From the NCBI RefSeq assembly GCF_000812865.1, contig NZ_JSYL01000002.1, positions 1 to 64,000 on the forward strand: 64,000 bases of DNA. Direction: 5' to 3'. Each line of letters opens with the position of its first letter. Position 1 is the first letter of the stretch. Made by a program: the position numbers and the translations under genes. The notes below the pieces were generated by a model. The model was given only the letters and a program-made list of their open reading frames with translations, was not told where the DNA came from and searched no databases. Source of the stretch: Kaistella jeonii. Its GTDB lineage: Bacteria > Bacteroidota > Bacteroidia > Flavobacteriales > Weeksellaceae. This document shows positions 1-7,911 of this stretch, one piece after another.

Positions 1-420
1 GATAAGCTTTATTATAACGAAGAAAAAAATCAGTATATCTGTCCGATGGGGCAACCGATGAACAAAATATCTTCTAAAAACCGAAAAACCAAAAGCGGTT
101 ATGCTCAGGCAAGTTCTTTGTACCAAGCTCAAAACTGTAATGGTTGCCCGCTGCGAGGGACTTGCCATAAATCGAAGGGAAACAGAATAATAGAACGGAA
201 CCAAAATTTAGAACGCCATAAGGACAGAGTTCGGGAAAACCTCTTAAGTGAAATCGGTAAACTAAAACGCAGACAACGAACCGCAGATGTAGAACCTGTC
301 TTCGCACATATCAAATCCAACCGGAACTTCAAGCGTTTTACGCACATCGGAATAGAAAAAGCAGAACTAGAGTTCGGATTACACGCTTTAGCACACAATC
401 TAAGGAAGAAAAGTGCCTAA
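1..420 (+). CDS. IS1182-type transposase, C-terminal fragment (5' end outside window)
   Basis: The reading frame is open from the first base, so this is the 3' part of a longer gene. An internal ATG at 46 is probably not the true start, because the codons before it encode a YICPMG stretch typical of the family. The 139 visible residues show the cysteine cluster (CNGCPLRGTCHKS) and the C-terminal block with EPVFAHIK, a phenylalanine/arginine segment and a final ALAHNLRK helix. These are characteristic of IS1182-family DDE transposases, which cut and rejoin the ends of their own element. A hairpin overlaps the stop codon. The catalytic first two aspartates would lie upstream of the window, so intactness cannot be judged. 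Confidence 0.85.
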   Translation, partial: DKLYYNEEKNQYICPMGQPMNKISSKNRKTKSGYAQASSLYQAQNCNGCPLRGTCHKSKGNRIIERNQNLERHKDRVRENLLSEIGKLKRRQRTADVEPVFAHIKSNRNFKRFTHIGIEKAELEFGLHALAHNLRKKSA

Positions 421-436
421 AAGGAGCACTTTTTTA
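409..436 (+). terminator. hairpin overlapping transposase stop codon
   Basis: AAAAGTGC (409-416) pairs with GCACTTTT (426-433) and a T-run follows. The stem contains the stop codon region of the transposase. It is a likely intrinsic terminator of the insertion sequence. Confidence 0.6.
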
Positions 437-492
437 GACAATTCTAAAAAAGAACATTATAATCAACAATTTAGCGTCTTGTAAAACAAAAT

Positions 493-526
493 AAAAAAAC
501 CGCCTCAAATTTTATTTTGAGACGGC
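493..526 (-). terminator. terminator of ABC exporter gene
   Basis: CCGCCTCAAA (500-509) pairs with TTTGAGACGG (516-525) with one mismatch. The A-run at 493-499 reads as a T-run on the minus strand, just after the stop of the ABC transporter gene. Confidence 0.75.
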
Positions 527-544
527 TTCTTCTTTAGATGTAAT

Positions 545-2290
545 TTATTCTGTTTCCAGAATTTTAACTTTCAACTGCGCTTTATATAAGGTCGCATAAT
601 AACCGTTTTTGTCCAGAAGTTCCAGGTGTTTTCCTTCCTCTACAATTTTCCCATGTTCCATGACGATAATTTTGTCAGCTTTTTCGATCGTAGAAAGTCG
701 GTGCGCAATAATAATTGAAGTTCGGTTTTTCGTAATTTTTTCGGTAGCTCTTTGAATCAATTTCTCACTTTCATGATCGATTGAAGAAGTTGCTTCATCT
801 AGAATCAATATTTTCGGATCAGAAAGATAAGCTCTCAAAAATGACAACAACTGTCTTTGACCCAAAGAAATCGACGAACCTCTTTCTCTCACCACATATT
901 CGTAACCACCGGGAAGACTTTCAATGAAATCATCAACTTCAATATCCTTCGCGATACTTTTAATTTTTTCCAAAGTCACGGTTTCATCTCCAAAAGAAAG
1001 ATTTTCAAAAATACTTCCGTGAAAAAGGAAAACATCCTGCAACACCACTCCAATATGACTTCGAAGATTGTAGAGTTCATATTCTTTTAACTCCACATCA
1101 TCAAGTAAAATTTTACCGGAATTGATGTCATACAATCTCGTAATTAAACTGATGATCGTAGATTTTCCGGCTCCGGTCGCTCCAACAATTGCGACAGTTT
1201 CTCCAGGATTCACTTTGAAACTGATTCCTTTTAAAACTTCCTGTTTATCATCATAGGCAAAATGCACATTCCTAAATTCTATTTTTCCATCGAAATGATT
1301 TTTTGAGATGTTACCCTTGTTTGGCAAAGCGAAATCTTCATCCATCACTCCCAAAACTCTTTCTGCACCAACAATTCCTCTTTGAATATTATTAAAACGA
1401 TCAGCAATTTGTCGCAACGGGCGAATTAACATTGAAATATATTGAATAAAGGCGATTACCGCTCCCGCTTTAATAGTTATAAATCCACCATAAAAAAGAA
1501 TAAATCCTATAAATAAAGAAGAAATTAATTCAACAACAGGAAAAAATAAGGAGAAAATAAAAACGGTTCGAAGCAAGGCAGATTTTAAAGTAATATTGAT
1601 CTCATCGAATTTCTGAAATTCCGCTTTTTGCCTGTTAAAAACCTGGATTAAAGACATTCCGGAAAGTCGTTCCTGAACAAAAGAATTCTGATTCGAAGTC
1701 CAGGCGCGCTCATCAGTAAATGCTTTCTTCAATCTTTTCTGGAAAAATCGCGTTATCAAAACCATTAACGGAAGAATCGCAAGAGAAATATAACTCAAAT
1801 GCACATCGACCTGAAACATCATCACCAAAACGAAAACGATTCTCAAAATATCTCCAAAAACCATCAAAAATCCATCCGTGTAAACCGTCGCAATCGTTTC
1901 TACATCGCCAACTGCGCGAGTAACCAATTGTCCGATCGCAGTTTTATCAAAAAAAGCAGTTCTGAAATAAATGAGTTTATGATAAAGCCTTTCTCGAATA
2001 TCGCGAATCACATTTTGAGAAATAAAATTGGAGAAATAAACCAGGAAAAAATTCAAAATAGTTTCTCCAAAAACCAAAGCCACCAAAATATAAATATGCT
2101 TCATCATCAACTCTTTGTCACGAAGTTGAATGATATCTGTATCTACAATAAGCATCGTTAAGTACGGTCGATACGTAGAAATCACCGATAAAACAATCGA
2201 GATAATCAGCGTGACCATAAACCACGACCGAAATTTCATGCCGATTTTAAATAGCCGTTTTATAATATCCCAGGTAGATTGCTGCTTCAT
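545..2290 (-). CDS. ABC exporter, fused permease and ATP-binding domain (MsbA/LmrA type)
   Basis: The 581-residue half-transporter has an N-terminal block of about six hydrophobic helices (residues ~20-300) and a C-terminal nucleotide-binding domain. Visible motifs are Walker A GATGAGKST near residue 370, the signature ISLGQRQ, Walker B ILILDEATSSID and the switch histidine in IIIAHRLS. Such homodimers sit in the inner membrane and use ATP to flip lipids or export hydrophobic compounds. The substrate cannot be read from sequence. The start codon at 2290 is preceded by AT-rich non-coding DNA. truA follows upstream on the same strand but is separated by about 90 bp, so co-transcription is uncertain. 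Confidence 0.9.
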   Translation of the reverse strand: MKQQSTWDIIKRLFKIGMKFRSWFMVTLIISIVLSVISTYRPYLTMLIVDTDIIQLRDKELMMKHIYILVALVFGETILNFFLVYFSNFISQNVIRDIRERLYHKLIYFRTAFFDKTAIGQLVTRAVGDVETIATVYTDGFLMVFGDILRIVFVLVMMFQVDVHLSYISLAILPLMVLITRFFQKRLKKAFTDERAWTSNQNSFVQERLSGMSLIQVFNRQKAEFQKFDEINITLKSALLRTVFIFSLFFPVVELISSLFIGFILFYGGFITIKAGAVIAFIQYISMLIRPLRQIADRFNNIQRGIVGAERVLGVMDEDFALPNKGNISKNHFDGKIEFRNVHFAYDDKQEVLKGISFKVNPGETVAIVGATGAGKSTIISLITRLYDINSGKILLDDVELKEYELYNLRSHIGVVLQDVFLFHGSIFENLSFGDETVTLEKIKSIAKDIEVDDFIESLPGGYEYVVRERGSSISLGQRQLLSFLRAYLSDPKILILDEATSSIDHESEKLIQRATEKITKNRTSIIIAHRLSTIEKADKIIVMEHGKIVEEGKHLELLDKNGYYATLYKAQLKVKILETE

Positions 2291-2381
2291 ATTTTAATTA
2301 AAAATTCTTTGCAAAAATAAGAAATTTTGCAGTGATGAAAGGTGTTGAAAGATTGAGATTTGATATTGTGATGATTGATAA

Positions 2382-3113
2382 TTAAAAATCGTAACCAACA
2401 TCTACCAGAAACAAACCTTGTGCAGAAGCGGAAGTCCCGGCAGAATTTCGATTTTTGTCTTCAATTATTTTTCGCAAATCCGAAGGTTCTATTTTTCCAT
2501 TTCCAATTTCGACCATCGTTCCTACAATCGAACGAACCATATTTCGCAGAAACCGATCCGCAGAGATCGTAAATTTCAGTTCAGATCCATTTTGTTCCCA
2601 AAACGCTTTATAAATTTTGCAATTATTGGTTTTATTTCCAGTATGCAATTTTGAAAAACTCGTGAAATCTTCGTACTCAAAAAGGATTTCACACGCTTCA
2701 TTCATCCTCGTTACATCCAAATCCCTTTTCCAGATTTGCCAGGAAGAATCTTGCGTAAACGGATTTTTTTCTAAATTGATGTAATATCCATAAGTCCGAA
2801 AAGTCGCATCAAACCTGGCATGAAAGGTTTCTTTAACCCTGAAAATTCTGGAAATAGAAATATCAGAAGGCAAAAAACTATTGAGTTGATAAACTAAATT
2901 GTCATCCAAATTTTTCTCAGTATCAAAATGCGCAAAAATTTTCTTCGCATGAACGCCGGTATCGGTTCTGCCCGCTCCTGTCGTCTTAATTTTTTCGCGT
3001 AAAATTGTTGATAAAGCTTTTTCCAAAACTTCCTGCACAGAAATTTGGTTCGGCTGAATTTGATAACCAAAATAATTTTTACCCGAATAAGAAAATTCTA
3101 TAAAATACCTCAT
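2382..3113 (-). CDS. truA: tRNA pseudouridine(38-40) synthase TruA
   Basis: TruA isomerises uridines 38-40 in the tRNA anticodon stem to pseudouridine. The protein starts MRYFIEFSYSGKNYFGYQ, the usual TruA beginning, so I place the start at 3113 (243 residues). The frame stays open to 3209, but the extra 32 codons have no family resemblance. The catalytic aspartate is in GAGRTDTGVHA, and the conserved FLRNMVRSIVG block lies near the C-terminus. Length and motifs are normal for the family. Nothing suggests damage. Confidence 0.92.
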   Translation of the reverse strand: MRYFIEFSYSGKNYFGYQIQPNQISVQEVLEKALSTILREKIKTTGAGRTDTGVHAKKIFAHFDTEKNLDDNLVYQLNSFLPSDISISRIFRVKETFHARFDATFRTYGYYINLEKNPFTQDSSWQIWKRDLDVTRMNEACEILFEYEDFTSFSKLHTGNKTNNCKIYKAFWEQNGSELKFTISADRFLRNMVRSIVGTMVEIGNGKIEPSDLRKIIEDKNRNSAGTSASAQGLFLVDVGYDF

Positions 3114-3416
3114 CGGCTGCAAATTTACTGATTTTTTAGGAGCAAAAAAGGGTGAATGTCTTCCGAAAAACCTACCCGCTTTCACTACTCGCTTCCCAAT
3201 CAAATGCATTGGGAGAGCTCAAACATGCCGTTCAATCGGGGCTAAAATAAAGATTATTTCTCATCTCTTATTTTAAAAACTTCGTCAAAATAAGCTGCGC
3301 AAAAACTACTATATCTGCTAAATATGAAAAATGATGGAATCCGCGAATCTGTGAACCTGTAAAATCTGTGGAAAATAAATCGTCATCAAAATTATTTTCA
3401 ACTTATAATAGCCATC

Positions 3417-3481
3417 AATAGGAACGGGCTTTAGCCCGTTTAAAAATAAAGTAGAGAAATCGGCTTTAGCCGAAACCTATT
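3417..3481. repeat. paired REP-like palindromes with GGGCTTTAGCCC core
   Basis: Two hairpins lie in tandem: AACGGGCTTTAGCCCGTT and TCGGCTTTAGCCGA. The pair is enclosed by the outer inverted repeat AATAGG (3417-3422) and CCTATT (3476-3481). The nested arrangement resembles REP/BIME-type interspersed elements. No REP-associated tyrosine transposase is visible in the window. Confidence 0.6.
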
Positions 3482-3696
3482 AAACCTTTACAAATCAAAA
3501 TATCGAAATCAAGCTCAAAATGAATTCAAAACGTCTCACCATTAAGCTTTAATTAAGAAATTAAGATAATTAAGTTATTCTATAGAGAATGCATTTTGAA
3601 AAACTCATTTGAGCTTTCTTCAAGAAAAGAATTAATAAAAACTAATGTGACTCATGTGTTAAAAATCCTCTCAATAATCCACTAAAATGAACCTTA

Positions 3697-3704
3697 TATA
3701 TTTG
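3697..3704 (+). promoter_or_regulatory. -7 box TATATTTG upstream of phosphoesterase gene
   Basis: TATATTTG matches the Bacteroidota TAnnTTTG box, 31 bp before the ATG at 3736. No clear -33 TTG lies at the usual spacing, so this is a partial promoter match. Confidence 0.4.
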
Positions 3705-3735
3705 TAGTTATATAAAAAAGTAAGAAATTTACCCT

Positions 3736-4227
3736 ATGAAAATACTCCTTCTCTCCGACTCTCATTCTTATATCGATGACCGAATTTTAGAATATGCAAA
3801 AAATGCAGACGAAATTTGGCATTGCGGAGATTTCGGGAATATGGAAGTTTTAGAAGAATTAGAGAAAACAAAACCTTTACGCGGCGTTTACGGAAATATC
3901 GATGGAACAGAAATAAGAAGAACATTCCCAGAAGTTTCACGGTTCAAATGTGAAGATGTAGAAGTTTTAATGATTCATATCGGCGGTTATCCGGGAAAAT
4001 ATACGCTTTTAGCCAAAAAGGAAATCGAAGAAAAAACACCTAAACTTTTCATTTCCGGACATTCTCATATTTTGAAAGCAATGTACGATCAGAAAAATAA
4101 ATTGCTTCACTTAAATCCTGGCGCAATGGGAAAAGTTGGATGGCATCAAATGAGAACGATGATGCGTTTTGAAATTAATGGTGATCAAATTGAAAACTTG
4201 GAAGTGATTGAACTAGGGAAGAAATAA
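3736..4227 (+). CDS. YfcE-type metallophosphoesterase
   Basis: The 163-residue protein is a compact calcineurin-like phosphoesterase. The metal ligands run in order: LLSDSHS at the N-terminus (D-x-H), HCGDFGN (G-D), VYGNID (G-N), the histidine in MIHIGGYPG, and SGHSHILK (G-H-x-H). YfcE/MJ0936 proteins of this size hydrolyse phosphodiesters with bound manganese or nickel; the physiological substrate is unknown. It converges with the Ppx/GppA gene, with stop codons only 4 bp apart. Confidence 0.88.
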   Translation: MKILLLSDSHSYIDDRILEYAKNADEIWHCGDFGNMEVLEELEKTKPLRGVYGNIDGTEIRRTFPEVSRFKCEDVEVLMIHIGGYPGKYTLLAKKEIEEKTPKLFISGHSHILKAMYDQKNKLLHLNPGAMGKVGWHQMRTMMRFEINGDQIENLEVIELGKK

Positions 4228-4231
4228 AAGA

Positions 4232-5116
4232 TTATTTCTTCTGCAAACCTTCATAAATACTGTGAATTAAACCATCAGCAACAGAAATCTTAGGCACAAA
4301 TATTTTATCAATATCACCCCAAGTCATTACATTATTAAAAATCTGTAACGCCGGAACCAAAACATCGGCACGGTCTTCCCGGAGATTGAATTTGCTCATT
4401 CTTTCCGCGACCGTCAGTTCATTCATTTCTTTATAATATTTTTTCAAATAAGCACTCGACATCGGTTTGCTGTCTTTGGTCTTACTCATCGAAAATATTT
4501 TATTGATGTTCCCACCGGAACCAATCGCAACAATCGGCTTACTGCTGTTGATATTTTTGCGGATATCTTCTTTCATTTCTCTCCACAAATCGTCTTTTAC
4601 CAAACCTTCGAGCAAACGAATCGTTCCAATATTAATCGACCTTTCGTATTTTATTTTTCCGTTCTCGTAGAAAGTGAGTTCTGTAGAACCGCCACCAACG
4701 TCGATATAGAGATAATCGAAATTCTTATCAAGACCTTCTGCAATATGTGTTTCGAAAACCAAACTGGCTTCCTCGTCACCGGAAATGATTTCGATATTAA
4801 GTCCGGAATTTTCTTTCACCTGCTGTATGATCTCCTGTCCATTTTTCGCGTCGCGCATCGCACTCGTTGCACAAGCTCGATAATGTTCAACTTTATAAAT
4901 TTTCATGAGATTGCTGAAAATATTCATTGAATCCATGATCATCTGTTCTCTTTCTGCACCGATTTCTCCTTTCGTGAAAACATCCATCCCCAAACGAAGC
5001 GGAATACGGAGCAGATTGAGCTTAGTGAATTGCGGTTTCCCTTTCTTGGGTTCCGTCACTTCATTGATCAGCAATCGTGCTGCATTACTTCCGATGTCAA
5101 TCGCGGCAATTCTCAT
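4232..5116 (-). CDS. Ppx/GppA phosphatase family protein (exopolyphosphatase-like)
   Basis: The 294-residue protein has the ASKHA nucleotide-binding fold: AAIDIGSNAARLL at the start (phosphate 1), YLYIDVGGGSTELT in the middle (phosphate 2) and AIGSGGNINKIF later. It corresponds to the short two-domain form without the C-terminal HD-like extension of E. coli Ppx. Family members hydrolyse polyphosphate ends or pppGpp; the sequence does not decide which. The cytidine deaminase gene lies 23 bp upstream on the same strand, so the two may be co-transcribed. Confidence 0.88.
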   Translation of the reverse strand: MRIAAIDIGSNAARLLINEVTEPKKGKPQFTKLNLLRIPLRLGMDVFTKGEIGAEREQMIMDSMNIFSNLMKIYKVEHYRACATSAMRDAKNGQEIIQQVKENSGLNIEIISGDEEASLVFETHIAEGLDKNFDYLYIDVGGGSTELTFYENGKIKYERSINIGTIRLLEGLVKDDLWREMKEDIRKNINSSKPIVAIGSGGNINKIFSMSKTKDSKPMSSAYLKKYYKEMNELTVAERMSKFNLREDRADVLVPALQIFNNVMTWGDIDKIFVPKISVADGLIHSIYEGLQKK

Positions 5117-5139
5117 TGTTTTCGGGGAAATATTATTTA

Positions 5140-5619
5140 TTAAAGGTAAGAAGAATCAAAGGAAAAAGGCAGTAGATCTCGAATTGATTTTGTTTTATAG
5201 ATCGCTCCGTCTAAAGACGCAAAATAAATCTCGATCGGATCTGATTGTTTGGCTTCATATTCCAATATAGACTGTCGGCAAGCTCCACAAGGTGGAATCG
5301 GCACAGAAGTCAAAGCTTCTCTCGGCGCACCAATTACAAAAAGCTTCTTGATCTTCACATCCGGAAAATTGGCACCAATCCAAAAGATGGTCGTTCTTTC
5401 TGCACACAAACCTGAAGGATAAGCTGCATTTTCTTGATTACTTCCAGAAATGATTTCGCCGTTTTCTAATAAAATTGCGCACCCTACTGTAAAGTTAGAG
5501 TATGGTGCATAAGCAATTGCACGAAATTTTTGGGCGGAATCGAATAGTTTTTTTTCAGTTTCATCAAGGTGATCGTAACTCTCGATGGCTTCAAAACTAG
5601 TGGTATATTCTTTTTGCAT
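5140..5619 (-). CDS. cdd: cytidine deaminase
   Basis: This is a homotetramer-type cytidine deaminase (159 residues) that converts cytidine or deoxycytidine to uridine forms in pyrimidine salvage. Zinc and catalytic motifs are present: the C-A-E block in SGLCAERTTIF, with glutamate as proton shuttle, and PCGACRQ with the two zinc cysteines. FRAIAYAPYSNFTVGCAI is the typical N-terminal substrate segment. It probably forms an operon with the downstream Ppx/GppA gene. Confidence 0.92.
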   Translation of the reverse strand: MQKEYTTSFEAIESYDHLDETEKKLFDSAQKFRAIAYAPYSNFTVGCAILLENGEIISGSNQENAAYPSGLCAERTTIFWIGANFPDVKIKKLFVIGAPREALTSVPIPPCGACRQSILEYEAKQSDPIEIYFASLDGAIYKTKSIRDLLPFSFDSSYL

Positions 5620-5985
5620 GTATTAAAAATAGGAGAGTAAAGATAGATATTTTTTTTGAAAGAAAGCTTCGCAGCAGGAGAAAAGAAATGCTTGAGATAG
5701 GTTCAGAAACTTGTACAATGAGCATTTATTATTTACAAAAAGATAGTATTATTTTGTAGAATTTGAAATCATAATAGTTCCTCTTTATATATGTTAAAAT
5801 TTCTTTTGGTTTTGAAAATTGACAATAAATAAATAATTGCAGTAAAAATTCGGTTTATCATTTGCAGTAAATTTATCCATACGAAAGGGTGTAATCACGG
5901 TACCAAAAAATGACTTTATACAAAACTAATGTCGTAATTTTACTAATCCAACTTCCCGGTCTTTTTAAATTTAGTGAACAAATAA
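5620..5985. other. 366-bp intergenic region, no gene seen
   Basis: AT-rich DNA between the divergent cdd and DUF892 genes. It presumably carries both promoters, but I found no complete -33/-7 pair and no stable hairpin. Confidence 0.4.
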
Positions 5986-6552
5986 ATGAGACTCATGAAA
6001 AATTTAGATAAAAATATTCATACTACACCAAAAGATACCATTACAAATTCAAAATCTGTTTTAGAGGATTTTTTTATTCATTCTTTACAGGAAATGTACT
6101 TTGCTGAATGCAAAATATCTAAAGAATTCTCGCTCATAGAAGGTCAGATCATTTCGGAAAACTTAAAGAAAATTCTTGAAAATCATTACTCCATTCTCCT
6201 TAAACATAAAATACGCCTGGAAAAGATTTTTCGATTAAAAGATGAATCGATCGAAGGTAAAAATTGCGAAACTTTTAATGCTTTACTTTCAGAGGGAAAG
6301 AAGCAGCTTGCCATGTTTGCAGATGATCCCGTAAATTGGGAAATAGCCCTTATTCTTGTTTCTCAGAAATTAGCTCATTATAAAATAGCGTCTTATGGCG
6401 GTCTTGCTCATCTGGCTATTAAACTAAACTATTATAAAGCTGCAACTTTATTAGCAGTTAGCGCCCAAGAAGAAGAAGAATTTATAGCCAACCATCTAAA
6501 TCGCATATTCGATGCTTTTCTGGCTTCTCATGTAGAAGGGTATAAAAATTAA
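5986..6552 (+). CDS. DUF892 ferritin-like protein (YciE/YciF type), copy 1
   Basis: The 188-residue protein opens after about 25 residues with LEDFFIHSLQEMYFAECKI and later has SQKLAHYKIASYGGL, where the helices carry the conserved E and H-Y-x-I-A-x-Y-G residues of DUF892. The family is all-helical and ferritin-like, binds metal, and is linked to oxidative or general stress. The precise activity is unknown. A second copy lies 763 bp downstream, before a catalase. The second in-frame ATG at 5995 is an equally possible start. This copy is less conserved than copy 2: CNGKKC-like positions and the C-terminal helix are divergent. Confidence 0.8.
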   Translation: MRLMKNLDKNIHTTPKDTITNSKSVLEDFFIHSLQEMYFAECKISKEFSLIEGQIISENLKKILENHYSILLKHKIRLEKIFRLKDESIEGKNCETFNALLSEGKKQLAMFADDPVNWEIALILVSQKLAHYKIASYGGLAHLAIKLNYYKAATLLAVSAQEEEEFIANHLNRIFDAFLASHVEGYKN

Positions 6553-7315
6553 ATAACTTAATTCTTGATTATTATTCGCCACGTTTTTATCCTAAATCTT
6601 ATCACGCACTTTTACCCATTTATCTAAATACTCTTTTGACCAATTACAAAGATTTAAATCCTTGTATAAGCTGGACAAAATACCCATAAAATTTACTCTT
6701 CATTTTATCTGCAAAGCGGGTTCTACAGATTTTTTAGCATTTTCTTTTTGAAAATATAAATTGGCAGAAAGCAGTAAACTTCTGGTCTGCAAAACGGATG
6801 TTTCAGAAATTGCTAACAACGAATTCGTGATTGTGATTGTTCGTAGAAAATCTTTTTGTGCTGTCTCCCGAAAAGTTTTTGCTATAAATCTTATTGTAAA
6901 CTTAAAGATCCTCTAAGAAACTCAAATAAATAATTATAGAAAAATTGTTTTTTTTAATGTTTAAGGATAATCATTGGAAATTTTTAAAACGTTTTATTGT
7001 GCTCCGAGTACAAACGTTATAAATCTAATTGACAACATAATCTGAAGTGATTCTAAAATTTTATAAGTAGATTTCTAACTAGAATTGTATAAAACTTTCG
7101 ATGAAAGAATTATTAAAGTTCTAAATATTTTGGTTTAAAATTTGATTCAGTTTTCATCTAAAACCCTTATTGCTAAAGTGATACAATTTATTTAAATTAT
7201 TAATTTGAAAAAAAATGTTTCTGAAAATTATTAATTTATTCTTAAATATTCTTTAAACTTTAGAGTGAAGATTAAATAAATTCTCGAAAATCATTAAAAA
7301 TAAAAACATCAAAAA
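6553..7315. other. 763-bp intergenic region, no convincing gene
   Basis: The region is strongly AT-rich. The only possible coding trace is a 31-codon minus-strand frame near 6594-6687 beginning MGILSSLYKDLNL and ending VRDKI. It has no supporting context and may be a gene remnant. No terminator-grade hairpin was found. Confidence 0.35.
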
Positions 7316-7882
7316 ATGGACACCAAAAAACCAAAATCACCGAAATCAGAAAAAAGTAAAGTTGCTAAAAATCTAAAAGAATTTTTCATCGACTCCCTAA
7401 AAGACATTTATTGGGCAGAAAATGCTCTGGTAAAAACCCTTCCGAAAATGTTCGATCAGGCAACAGATCAAAAATTGAAAACAGCCATTAAAGACCATTT
7501 GGCGCAAACAAAAGAACATGTTACGCGTTTAGAACAGGTTTTCGAATCGATGGGCTTAAAAGCGGAAGGTAAAAAATGTCTCGCAATGGATGGAATCATT
7601 AAAGAAGGCGAAGAAATTATGGAAGAAACCGCAGAAGGTCCAGTTCGTGACGCCGGAATTATTGCAAGTGCGCAAAAAGTAGAGCATTATGAAATCGCAA
7701 CTTATGGAACTTTAGCAGCATTTGCGAAAACTTTGAATGAAAGAACTGCGCTGGATTTAATTCTGAAAACTTTAGGTGAAGAAAAAAAGTCAGATTGTTT
7801 GCTCAGTACGATTGCAGATACCAATTTGAATTCTCAAGTAGTTGATGGAAAATTACAGTCTAAAGATTTAAATGCCGTTTAA
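7316..7882 (+). CDS. DUF892 ferritin-like protein (YciE/YciF type), copy 2
   Basis: The 188-residue protein has a lysine/serine-rich start (TKKPKSPKSEKSK) followed by LKEFFIDSLKDIYWAENAL, KTAIKDHLAQTKEHVTRLEQVF and SAQKVEHYEIATYGTL. These are the signature helices of DUF892, with candidate metal-binding E and H residues. It sits 29 bp before the large catalase gene on the same strand, which fits a shared oxidative-stress role. It is a paralogue of the copy at 5986-6552 and closer to the family consensus. Confidence 0.88.
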   Translation: MDTKKPKSPKSEKSKVAKNLKEFFIDSLKDIYWAENALVKTLPKMFDQATDQKLKTAIKDHLAQTKEHVTRLEQVFESMGLKAEGKKCLAMDGIIKEGEEIMEETAEGPVRDAGIIASAQKVEHYEIATYGTLAAFAKTLNERTALDLILKTLGEEKKSDCLLSTIADTNLNSQVVDGKLQSKDLNAV

Positions 7883-7911
7883 AATTAATCACCAACATTA
7901 GAAATACTACT

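Larger units (their letters stand above)
3114..3735. other. 622-bp intergenic region with repeat elements
   Basis: No convincing gene is visible. The region holds the paired palindrome element described separately (3417-3481). It also has an AT-rich stretch around 3535-3575 that shares the 14-mer CTTAATTTCTTAAT (inverted) with 19918-19931, suggesting a dispersed repeat. A -7-like box (3697-3704) faces the phosphoesterase gene. Confidence 0.5.

Noticed and set aside
3114-3209. 32-codon upstream extension of truA
   Set aside because: The family start MRYFIEF lies at 3113 and the extension has no similarity to TruA.
6594-6687. 31-codon minus-strand frame
   Set aside because: Too short, without promoter, operon or family evidence. 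Noted only as a possible remnant.
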